10,990 nt of DNA from DAOQAU01 sp035354275 (GCA_035354275.1 DAOQAU010000053.1:1-10990), one strand, 5' to 3'; positions 1 to 5,149 are shown, numbered from the stretch's first letter. Notes: a model not told the origin generated them from the sequence alone. Made by a program: numbers and translations.

Positions 1-103
1 TATATTGACCAAACATTTTTGTTTTAAGAAAATCAATATAAGGCACTCCCAACAAAAGGCATAAAATCAGCCCGAGTAAAAATGCCACTATTATCATTAT
101 CAT
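1..103 (-). CDS. mraY: MraY, phospho-N-acetylmuramoyl-pentapeptide transferase (N-terminal fragment)
   Basis: Reading the minus strand from the ATG at 103 gives 34 residues that run off the left edge: a hydrophobic first helix (MIMIIVAFLLG...) followed by GVPYIDFLKTKMFGQY. This matches the start of MraY, where the first membrane helix is followed by a G-x-P-x-I-x-x-L segment and a conserved GQ before the cytoplasmic loop. MraY is an integral membrane enzyme that moves phospho-MurNAc-pentapeptide from UDP to undecaprenyl phosphate, forming lipid I. An AGGAG Shine-Dalgarno sequence (113-117 on the minus strand) lies about nine bases before the ATG; a second ATG two codons in is possible. It follows murF on the same strand, as in the division/cell-wall cluster of many bacteria. 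The call rests on only 34 residues plus this context. Confidence 0.8.
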   Translation of the reverse strand, partial: MIMIIVAFLLGLILCLLLGVPYIDFLKTKMFGQY

Positions 104-144
104 TTATATATGCTCCTTTTAAAAATTTGTTGTTTTATGTATTA

Positions 145-212
145 GTAAATGGTAAATAGTAAATAGTAAATGGATTTTTAATTTCTATTCACTATTTCCT
201 ATTTCCTATTCA
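145..212. repeat. Short tandem heptamer array with inverted arms (murF-mraY gap)
   Basis: Four units of gtaaatR (145-172) are followed by a T-rich core (174-184) and then four units of ctattYM (185-212), which are the heptamer in roughly inverse orientation. The two 28-base arms can fold on each other imperfectly. The right arm overlaps the 3' end of murF: the murF stop codon (TAG on the minus strand, 199-201) and its last codons are made of repeat units. The same plan recurs at 7501-7547, and related arrays lie at 4637-4675 and 5001-5149. Confidence 0.8.
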
Positions 213-1566
213 CTTCGTTTATTATTTCCTCAAACTTCATCGCACGCGATGCCTTTAACATAATTGTAGTACCAATTTTAACATTATCAAGAATGTAACG
301 GGATGTTTGCAAATTGTCTTTGAAATTTATTGAAGAAATACCGTTTTCTTTAAGTTTTAAATTGATTTCACCTGCCAGTTTACCGACAGTTATAATTCCG
401 ACATCAGTAGTTTTGGCGATTTTTTGAATCAAAAAATCGCCTATTTGTCTGTGATATTCAACTTCATTTTTACCCAATTCTCCCATATCGCCAAGTACCA
501 TAAGGCGAGGATTTTGGTATAAATTTAAAAATGTTTCGATAGAAGCTTTCATTGATTCGGGATTGGCGTTGTAACTGTCGTTTATAATTTTATAGCCTTT
601 AATTTCTTTAACTTCCCAACGTTTTTCTATCGGAGAATATTTTTTTAAACCTTTAAATATTTCTTCTTCGCTCATACCCAAAACAAGGCCCATTTCTATT
701 GCCGCAAGAGAGTTTTGAATATTGTAATCACCCTCAACATTAAGCTCGTATTGATAATTTTTGTAAACGAATTTTGAATAGCCGATTTTGTGTTCGACAA
801 TCTTTGTATCTTTTAATGAAAAATGTTTCAGGTGAATAGGTGAATAGGTGAATAAGTGAATAAGTTCATCTTTAATTGATTTATCGTCATGGGCTATCAA
901 AATGCCGTTTTTCTTTTGATGTTTTACAATTTCGCATTTTGCCTTTGCTATGTTTTCGACAGAGCCCAATCGCCCGATATGCGCCGTTCCGATATTTGTA
1001 ATTATTGAAATGTCAGGTTCTGCGTACTTTGACAAAAGTTCGATTTCGCCAAGTCCTCTCATTCCCATTTCTACAATCAATACTTGAGTATTTTCAGGCA
1101 TGGACAAAATTGTTTTACAAAGCCCCACTTCGTTATTGAAATTAAGCTCTGACTTGTGGGTTTTAAATTTTTCACAAGCAACACAAAAGGCCATTTCTTT
1201 TGTGGTGGTTTTGCCGCTGCTTCCTGTGATTGCAACGACTTTGGGCGCGATTTTGCGCTTACAAAATCGCGCCAATTCTAAATACGCAGTCAAAGTATCT
1301 TTCACTTGCAAAATTAATTTTGCGCTTATTTTTTGCTCACCGCTCACCGCTCCCTGTTCACTTATAAAAAACCCTATCGCCCCTGCTCCAATCGCCTTAT
1401 CAATAAACTCTTCACCGTCAAAGTTTTCACCTTTTAGGGGTAAATATATTTCACCTTTTTTAATAGTGCGTGTATCTGTAGATAAGGCAAATTTACCATT
1501 TACGCCTTCAGCTCTTAATACTTTTGCCTCTGTAGCTTCAATTATTTCTTTTAAAGTTAATTTCAT
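199..1566 (-). CDS. murF: MurF, UDP-N-acetylmuramoyl-tripeptide--D-alanyl-D-alanine ligase
   Basis: Cytoplasmic ATP-dependent ligase that adds D-Ala-D-Ala to UDP-MurNAc-tripeptide, completing the pentapeptide precursor that MraY uses next. The 455 residues fit the family. Visible landmarks: N-terminal substrate domain with STDTRTIKKG (29-38) and the FDGEEFI segment; the Mur-ligase P-loop AITGSSGKTTTK (112-123); NFNNEVG (142-148); VEMGMRGLGEI (165-175); TNIGTAHIGRLGS (190-202); and the C-terminal domain with NDSYNANPESMKAS (329-342) and LGDMGELG (358-365). The ATG at 1566 gives the expected N-terminus. No properly spaced Shine-Dalgarno is present (AGGA touches the ATG) and a promoter predicts a leaderless mRNA. 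Oddities: two blocks of 7/8-base tandem repeats and three perfect palindromes lie inside the coding sequence, and the last codons (NEVNRK) come from an intergenic repeat array. The frame is intact throughout, so it is probably functional. Confidence 0.96.
   Translation of the reverse strand: MKLTLKEIIEATEAKVLRAEGVNGKFALSTDTRTIKKGEIYLPLKGENFDGEEFIDKAIGAGAIGFFISEQGAVSGEQKISAKLILQVKDTLTAYLELARFCKRKIAPKVVAITGSSGKTTTKEMAFCVACEKFKTHKSELNFNNEVGLCKTILSMPENTQVLIVEMGMRGLGEIELLSKYAEPDISIITNIGTAHIGRLGSVENIAKAKCEIVKHQKKNGILIAHDDKSIKDELIHLFTYSPIHLKHFSLKDTKIVEHKIGYSKFVYKNYQYELNVEGDYNIQNSLAAIEMGLVLGMSEEEIFKGLKKYSPIEKRWEVKEIKGYKIINDSYNANPESMKASIETFLNLYQNPRLMVLGDMGELGKNEVEYHRQIGDFLIQKIAKTTDVGIITVGKLAGEINLKLKENGISSINFKDNLQTSRYILDNVKIGTTIMLKASRAMKFEEIINEVNRK
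415..441. repeat. Perfect 27-base palindrome inside murF
   Basis: Thirteen-base arms meet around one central base (A428): GGCGATTTTTTGA at 415-427 against TCAAAAAATCGCC at 429-441. As RNA this would be about an 11-bp hairpin with a five-base loop. It encodes GDFLIQKIA (MurF residues 376-384) in the C-terminal domain, in frame. Confidence 0.8.
831..870. repeat. Octamer tandem repeat inside murF
   Basis: On the plus strand the unit ggtgaata occurs three times (831-854), then agtgaata (855-862) and a decayed unit agttcatc (863-870). On the coding strand it yields DELIHLFTYSPIHL, around MurF residues 233-246, in the central domain. The period of eight is not a multiple of three, so gain or loss of one unit would shift the frame. 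The unit resembles the intergenic heptamers (gtgaatag, ctattca). Confidence 0.85.
1244..1273. repeat. 11-bp inverted repeat inside murF
   Basis: GGCGCGATTTT (1244-1254) and AAAATCGCGCC (1263-1273) are perfect inverse copies around an eight-base loop, gcgcttac. It encodes about residues 98-108 of MurF (LARFCKRKIAP), the linker just before the P-loop domain. The bases ttttgcgctta (1251-1261) recur at 1318-1328 next to another palindrome. Confidence 0.75.
1308..1323. repeat. Perfect 16-base palindrome inside murF
   Basis: GCAAAATTAATTTTGC is its own reverse complement. It lies in the N-terminal domain coding region (around residues 82-87, AKLILQ), between the inverted repeat at 1244-1273 and the heptamer block at 1335-1362. 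A 16-base palindrome alone could be chance; the clustering makes it worth listing. Confidence 0.6.
1335..1362. repeat. Heptamer tandem repeat inside murF
   Basis: Four consecutive heptamers on the plus strand: gctcacc, gctcacc, gctccct, gttcact. On the coding strand they give SEQGAVSGEQ (MurF residues 69-78) in the N-terminal domain. The coding-strand units (agtgaac, ggtgagc) match the intergenic array at 4637-4664 (gtgaact, gtgagca), so one repeat family occupies both genic and intergenic sites. Confidence 0.75.
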
Positions 1567-1572
1567 TCCTAA

Positions 1573-1602
1573 ATTTTACCTCAAAACGGTCTTTAATGTA
1601 AA
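1573..1602 (-). promoter_or_regulatory. murF promoter, predicted leaderless
   Basis: On the minus strand a TTTACA -35 box (1602-1597) is followed after 18 bases by a TAAAAT -10 box (1578-1573). Six bases separate the -10 box from the ATG at 1566, so transcription would begin at or within a base or two of the start codon. The promoter is divergent from, and close to, the GH35 promoter. Confidence 0.6.
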
Positions 1603-1617
1603 CTCTTTTAAAAAAAG

Positions 1618-1646
1618 TTGCCAAAAAGTGAAAAATATTGCAAAAT
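1618..1646 (+). promoter_or_regulatory. GH35 beta-galactosidase promoter, predicted leaderless
   Basis: TTGCCA (1618-1623), a 17-base spacer, and CAAAAT (1641-1646). The -10 box ends six bases before the ATG at 1653, the same geometry as for murF and the flavoprotein gene. No Shine-Dalgarno lies ahead of 1653 and a stop codon (TAA 1650-1652) directly precedes the ATG in frame, so the coding sequence cannot begin further upstream. Confidence 0.55.
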
Positions 1647-1652
1647 GGTTAA

Positions 1653-4079
1653 ATGCAGGTAACTTTTGACAAAAATTCGCTTATAATAGACGGCAAAAGG
1701 GAGTTTATAAGAAGCGGGGCGTTTCATTATTTCAGAACCCCCGGAGTCGAGCTTGCGCGCGATAGATTTATGAAACTCAAAGCGGCAGGCTACAACACTG
1801 TTGATATATATTTAAACGCAAATTACCATTCCAAAAAAGAAGGCGAATATGATTTTTCGGGCATAAAAGATATTAAAAAAGTTCTTGAAACAGCAAAAGA
1901 AACAGGTCTTTACGTAATTATCCGCCCCGGACCGTTTATTAATGCAGAGGTTAACGCAGGGGGAATTCCTTTTTGGGTTTTAAGAAAAAAAGAGGTTATC
2001 CCAAGAAACAGAATCGGTGCTACTTATCAATATTCGCCTGAGTACATGAAATTCATTACCCAATGGTATGACGCTGTAATTCCTGTTATAAATAATTTTG
2101 ACAACATAATTGCTTTCCAAATAGAAAACGAATATGCCACAGACGAAATGGATGAGCAGTATATGAAAGAGCTTTATCAAATGGCTCGCGAAAGGGGCAT
2201 CACTTGTCCGATTTTCCACAATGATGCATACTGCGCAGGACTCTGGGCAGATGTAGTGGACATATATGCGTGTGACATTTACCCCTACATAAACCCTAAT
2301 CAAAACTGGAAGCAGGATCATTTTTGCTTTGACACCATTGACAATATTGAAGATTCTGCAAGAATGTTCAAAGAAGATGCTCCGATATTTATAGCAGAAA
2401 TGCAAAGCGGCTGGTTTGACAAGTGGGACGGAATCGGCTACAGGGAAATGAGAAAAGCACTGGGAGATGAGCACATAAACATTATGACAAAAACTGCCGT
2501 ATCCCAAGGCGTTACAATGTTTAACCATTATATGGCAGTGGGCGGAACATCTTGGGATGATTTAGCTTGCGATGAGGTTTATACAAGCTACGAATTCACT
2601 GCTCCGATTGATGAATACGGCAACATTCAGCCCAATTTATATAAGGCAAAAGAGATAAATTATTTTCTTAAATCTTTTGGGCTTACAAACACCGGCGAGC
2701 GTGAAAATCTGGATTTGGGCGAAAATATCTATGCGGTCAGAAGGAAAGACTATGAAAATAATTGCAACTGGTTATTTGTAAGAAATATGAACGAAGAAGA
2801 TGTTTTAATTTCTCTTCACTCTTTACCCTTCACTCTTTACCCTTACGACATGAAAATTTGCGCTGAAGACCTTGGACTTTACGCCTGCAAAATAGAATTT
2901 TCTCAAGCAGAAATTTTTGCAAGGATAAAAGACGAAAACCACGAAGTCTTGTTTATGCTCTCCGATAAAAATTCAAATATTTATATCGACAAAAACGGTG
3001 AAAAAATAACAATTTCAGCAGATAAAAACGATTACGAGAACATAAAATTTGAAAAAGACGGCAAATCAACGCAATTTTTGTTTATTTCAAGAGAATTGGC
3101 AAACCGTACGTGGGTTTTAGATGATAAGGTCATCTTTAACGCCGATTTTGTATATTCTAATGGCAGAATAGCACTTTCTAAAACCACAGAAGTTGCCTAT
3201 TTTGATCTAATCAGCGGATTTTCAAAAAAATACTTTAAATTTCAGGAACAGCCTCAAATAATAGAACTTAAAGACTTTGAAATAAGTTTTTGTTCGCCTG
3301 AAATTGATGACGGCTACAATTATAATTCTTGGGAAAAAACAGACAGCAAAAATGATTTAGATGCGCTCTGCGTCGGAAAATACGATGAATTTATCTGGTA
3401 TAAAACAAAAATTCCAAACACAGTAGAAGAAGTTACCCTGAGTGCAAGGCATCTTTTTGCAATGTACGTAAACGGAAAAGAAGTTCTCAACCGAAACAGC
3501 TACAAGTACGAAAAACTTAAACAAATAGAAGAAACAATCTCAATTCCTTTTGACAAAGCAATTTTGTATAAAGAACAAAACGAATTGACTATTTTGGTTC
3601 AAAACTTGGGCTTTGACAAAGGATTTTCGGGTGACACAAACCACCCAAGAGGACTTGTGGAATTTAAAATTAAGCCCGAAATCAACTTGGATTTTTACAT
3701 AAATGACAAACTTTCATTTGAAAGAGGAGATTTAAGAGAAAGTGAAAATCCTTACCTGACAAAACTTTCTACTAAATTTCATCAAGAATTTAAAGAAAAT
3801 GTTGTTTTTGCAAAATATCTTTCAATGGAAAATTTTCCCTATGACAGGGCAACCATATTTTTAAACGGGGTTAAAATAGGAAGATTTTTAAAAAACACTC
3901 ACCACGTGGCTCTTCAGGAGAAATTTTATCTGCCAAATGTTTTCTTAAAACCCGAAAACACCATTGATATAGTCATTTGGGAAAAAGCATCAAACATAAA
4001 AACCGCATGGGACTTTAAATTTGAATTAAAAAATGTTATAATGCAAGTGGGTGACCAAACACTTCACCAACTGTACTAG
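1653..4079 (+). CDS. GH35-family beta-galactosidase
   Basis: Glycoside hydrolase family 35 enzyme, expected to release terminal beta-galactose by a retaining mechanism. The catalytic TIM barrel spans about residues 1-335: SGAFHYFRTP (21-30), RPGPFINAE (91-99), QIENEY (156-161, acid/base Glu160) and AEMQSGWFDKW (248-258, nucleophile Glu249), then TSYEFTAPIDEYG (311-323), a typical GH35 barrel-end motif. Further all-beta regions follow, ending in a galactose-binding-like jelly roll with NHPRGLVEF and FLNGVKIGRF...FYLP. At 808 residues it is long, like multi-domain bacterial members. No signal peptide or membrane segment is seen, so it probably acts in the cytoplasm on imported galactosides or glycan fragments. 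A 14-base tandem repeat adds residues around 388-397. No sugar transporter or regulator adjoins it; the true substrate is unknown. The ATG at 1653 gives the family N-terminus and appears leaderless. Confidence 0.92.
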   Translation: MQVTFDKNSLIIDGKREFIRSGAFHYFRTPGVELARDRFMKLKAAGYNTVDIYLNANYHSKKEGEYDFSGIKDIKKVLETAKETGLYVIIRPGPFINAEVNAGGIPFWVLRKKEVIPRNRIGATYQYSPEYMKFITQWYDAVIPVINNFDNIIAFQIENEYATDEMDEQYMKELYQMARERGITCPIFHNDAYCAGLWADVVDIYACDIYPYINPNQNWKQDHFCFDTIDNIEDSARMFKEDAPIFIAEMQSGWFDKWDGIGYREMRKALGDEHINIMTKTAVSQGVTMFNHYMAVGGTSWDDLACDEVYTSYEFTAPIDEYGNIQPNLYKAKEINYFLKSFGLTNTGERENLDLGENIYAVRRKDYENNCNWLFVRNMNEEDVLISLHSLPFTLYPYDMKICAEDLGLYACKIEFSQAEIFARIKDENHEVLFMLSDKNSNIYIDKNGEKITISADKNDYENIKFEKDGKSTQFLFISRELANRTWVLDDKVIFNADFVYSNGRIALSKTTEVAYFDLISGFSKKYFKFQEQPQIIELKDFEISFCSPEIDDGYNYNSWEKTDSKNDLDALCVGKYDEFIWYKTKIPNTVEEVTLSARHLFAMYVNGKEVLNRNSYKYEKLKQIEETISIPFDKAILYKEQNELTILVQNLGFDKGFSGDTNHPRGLVEFKIKPEINLDFYINDKLSFERGDLRESENPYLTKLSTKFHQEFKENVVFAKYLSMENFPYDRATIFLNGVKIGRFLKNTHHVALQEKFYLPNVFLKPENTIDIVIWEKASNIKTAWDFKFELKNVIMQVGDQTLHQLY
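2815..2842. repeat. 14-base tandem duplication inside the GH35 gene
   Basis: The unit ttcactctttaccc occurs twice back to back (2815-2828, 2829-2842); each is two heptamers, ttcactc and tttaccc. It encodes LHSLPFTLYP (about residues 388-397), just before YDMKI in the beta domain after the barrel. The heptamer ttcactc resembles units in murF and between genes. Confidence 0.75.
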
Positions 4080-4257
4080 TCCGATGTACTATGTTAACCG
4101 CAAAATGAATTAAGAATTTTCTGCCCCCCTTACATTGACATGAAAAGACCAACAAAAATTTTAAGTACATTTACCCCTAAAGTATTGACACGAATGTGCC
4201 GATAATTAATCTGCAAAAGATGTGTGTACAGAACGGCCAAGTCCCAAGGAGCAATTT
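4080..4257. other. Intergenic region with two TTGACA boxes
   Basis: No gene is visible here. The tail of the GH35 gene (4046-4072) can form a weak hairpin but has no T run, so no clear terminator is seen. Two TTGACA boxes lie 50 bases apart (4135-4140, 4185-4190), each in the context ttgacaYga. Neither has a good -10 box at normal spacing; the better guess is TAATCT at 4207-4212 (16-base spacer). One of them probably drives the small gene at 4258. Confidence 0.4.
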
Positions 4258-4632
4258 ATGAGCATCATTCCGGAATTTTTGATTAAGCGGGTCTATAAAA
4301 AGGGCTCTCTGAAACAAACCGACGACGGCGTTTGCTTTGATTTGAAAAATGTTTTAGGACCGGGTTTTATCAGCGGTTTCAGTTTTGTAAAAATCAATGA
4401 TGAAATCTTTAACTCCGAAAAAGTTAAATTTCTAACCCAAGGAGTTGAAATCAAAGCCGAAAACATTTCAGAAGAAAACCCAATCGGATTTCGCTTAGGT
4501 CAAGAAGGAACATTAATTTTGAAAGGCGCAAAATGCTTAAAAGATGGGATTAATCAAATCATTATTGAGTTGATGAACCCCGAAGCCGGCAAAGTTAAAC
4601 TTTCTTTGACAGATGATTTTCAAGCAGCTTAG
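4258..4632 (+). CDS. Small conserved-looking protein of unknown function
   Basis: A 124-residue soluble protein rich in alternating hydrophobic residues, suggesting a small beta-sandwich. It begins MSIIPEFLIKRVYKKGSLKQ and has GVCFDLKNVLGPGFISG (24-40), followed by short strands (FVKINDEIF, GTLILKG, QIIIELM, KVKLSLTD). The start at 4258 is chosen because AAGGAG (4246-4251) sits six bases before it; the ATG at 4222 lacks such a site. From memory, proteins of this look (IPxxLxKRxYxKGSLKN...) are deposited with the unsupported name 'hydroxymethylglutaryl-CoA reductase'; nothing here resembles that enzyme in size or motifs. A loose resemblance to the small beta subunit of C-glycoside deglycosidases is possible but unverified. 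It stands between the GH35 gene and a long intergenic stretch; co-transcription with GH35 is uncertain because of the 178-base gap. Confidence 0.75.
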   Translation: MSIIPEFLIKRVYKKGSLKQTDDGVCFDLKNVLGPGFISGFSFVKINDEIFNSEKVKFLTQGVEIKAENISEENPIGFRLGQEGTLILKGAKCLKDGINQIIIELMNPEAGKVKLSLTDDFQAA

Positions 4633-4636
4633 ATTA

Positions 4637-4675
4637 GTGAACTGTGAGCAGTTAGCGGTGAATTTTATTGTTCAC
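4637..4675. repeat. Degenerate heptamer array with inverted arm
   Basis: Four degenerate heptamers, gtgaact, gtgagca, gttagcg and gtgaatt (4637-4664), are followed by a T-rich core and an inverted unit gttcac (4670-4675). GTGAAC (4637-4642) and GTTCAC pair perfectly, as do GTGAA (4658-4662) and TTCAC (4671-4675). It starts five bases after the stop of the small gene at 4258-4632. Confidence 0.55.
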
Positions 4676-4700
4676 ACAACTGAACTTTAATTTTTATAAT

Positions 4701-4735
4701 AAGGCGGCGCAAGATTTAAAATCTTGCGCCGCCTT
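4701..4735. repeat. Near-perfect 35-base palindrome, possible transcript-end hairpin
   Basis: Arms of 17 bases (4701-4717 and 4719-4735) are exact inverse copies around A4718; the outer half is aaggcggcgcaag and the centre is AT-rich. One more pair (T4700-A4736) extends the stem. As RNA it would be a very stable hairpin with a GC-rich base. No T run follows on either strand, so it is not a canonical rho-independent terminator, though it could mark or protect the 3' end of the upstream transcript. A smaller hairpin, CCTTTA-AAA-TAAAGG, follows at 4753-4767. Confidence 0.8.
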
Positions 4736-4815
4736 AACTTACTATAAACAATCCTTTAAAATAAAGGGTTTTGGCTTTAACCTATTTTATATTGTAAAGA
4801 TTTGTAACAAAAAAT

Positions 4816-4848
4816 AGTATATATGCAATTATTTAATTGATATATACT
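4816..4848. repeat. AT-rich inverted repeat with one bulge
   Basis: AGTATATAT (4816-4824), a bulged G, then CAATT (4826-4830) pair with AATTG (4835-4839) and ATATATACT (4840-4848) around a four-base loop. Fourteen pairs, nearly all A-T. A weak promoter, TTGTAA (4792-4797) and TAGTAT (4815-4820) with a 17-base spacer, overlaps its left edge, so it could be an operator-like site, but such AT-rich symmetry can arise by chance. Confidence 0.4.
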
Positions 4849-4859
4849 TTATATATATG

Positions 4860-4994
4860 TAAGACGAAACGAACAAACATTAAATAAACACAAACACCCC
4901 GTTTAAATAAAAGAGACTACCTTTCAACCCCCTACACACCCTACCTTCCTACCTTCCCTAACAAAAATTTTAGCTCCCGCTTCGGGGGCTTTTT
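4860..4994 (+). ncRNA. Candidate small RNA: G-depleted C/A-rich segment ending in a terminator
   Basis: From 4872 to 4972 only three G residues occur (4901, 4913, 4915), and 4916-4972 has none; the stretch is C/A-rich with a tandem octamer ctaccttc (about 4941-4956). It runs directly into a rho-independent terminator (4972-4994). No open frame with a usable start codon covers it, and the nearest upstream gene ends 340 bases earlier, so the terminator more easily ends a separate short transcript. The promoter is not clear; the region just upstream (4780-4860) is very AT-rich. The transcript is an inference; only the composition and terminator are seen. Confidence 0.25.
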
Positions 4995-4997
4995 ATT
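4972..4997 (+). terminator. Rho-independent terminator
   Basis: AGCTCCCG (4972-4979), loop CTT, and CGGGGGCT (4983-4990) form an eight-pair stem with one G-T wobble, followed by TTTTATT. An A-rich run and TTTT precede the stem. It ends whatever is transcribed from the 4633-4970 interval and insulates proS, which has its own promoter further on. Confidence 0.8.
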
Positions 4998-5000
4998 AGT

Positions 5001-5103
5001 TTATAAGTTGATGAGATTATAAGTTGATAAGTTTTTTGGGCTGAAGGGCTAAAAGGCTAATTTAGTTGAATAGTCGAACAGTCGAATAGTTGAAAAGTTA
5101 AAT
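5001..5103. repeat. Block of 8-base tandem repeats upstream of proS
   Basis: Three adjoining families, all of period eight: two 16-base copies of ttataagttgatRaga type (5001-5032); gggctgaa, gggctaaa, aggctaat (5038-5061); and agttgaat, agtcgaac, agtcgaat, agttgaaa, agttaaat (5064-5103). Units drift by one or two bases, as expected for tandem copies that are expanding and decaying. No gene lies here. Confidence 0.75.
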
Positions 5104-5128
5104 TTATTATAATTGCACTTATTCACGT

Positions 5129-5149
5129 CTATTCACTATTTACTATTTA
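5129..5149. repeat. Heptamer array next to the proS promoter
   Basis: Three heptamers, ctattca, ctattta, ctattta, followed by a partial copy. This is the inverse of the gtaaata units at 145-172 and 7501-7528. It ends about 20 bases before the predicted proS -10 box, so the array occupies the -35 neighbourhood of that promoter. Confidence 0.75.

Noticed and set aside
199..1566. murF as a pseudogene because of the repeats
   Set aside because: The frame is intact with all catalytic motifs in order, and mraY follows in the normal arrangement.
1100..1669. 189-codon plus-strand frame antisense to murF
   Set aside because: It lies almost entirely opposite murF, which has all Mur-ligase motifs; the translation is low-complexity and matches nothing.
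1980..2528. 182-codon minus-strand frame inside the GH35 gene
   Set aside because: Shadow of a gene with clear catalytic motifs; no ribosome-binding site or protein-like features.
4222..4257. Upstream ATG at 4222 as start of the small gene
   Set aside because: It lacks a Shine-Dalgarno, whereas AAGGAG sits six bases before the ATG at 4258, and the extra 12 residues look like translated leader.
4258..4632. Hydroxymethylglutaryl-CoA reductase
   Set aside because: Small proteins of this look seem to carry that name in databases, but at 124 residues and without any HMG-CoA- or NAD(P)H-binding motif it cannot be that enzyme.
4888..4997. Proline-codon leader peptide and attenuator controlling proS
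   Set aside because: The C-rich segment reads with several Pro codons in all three frames and ends in a terminator upstream of proS, which is tempting. None of the frames has an ATG, GTG or TTG before the Pro codons, the Pro content is explained by base composition, and proS has its own promoter about 180 bases further on.
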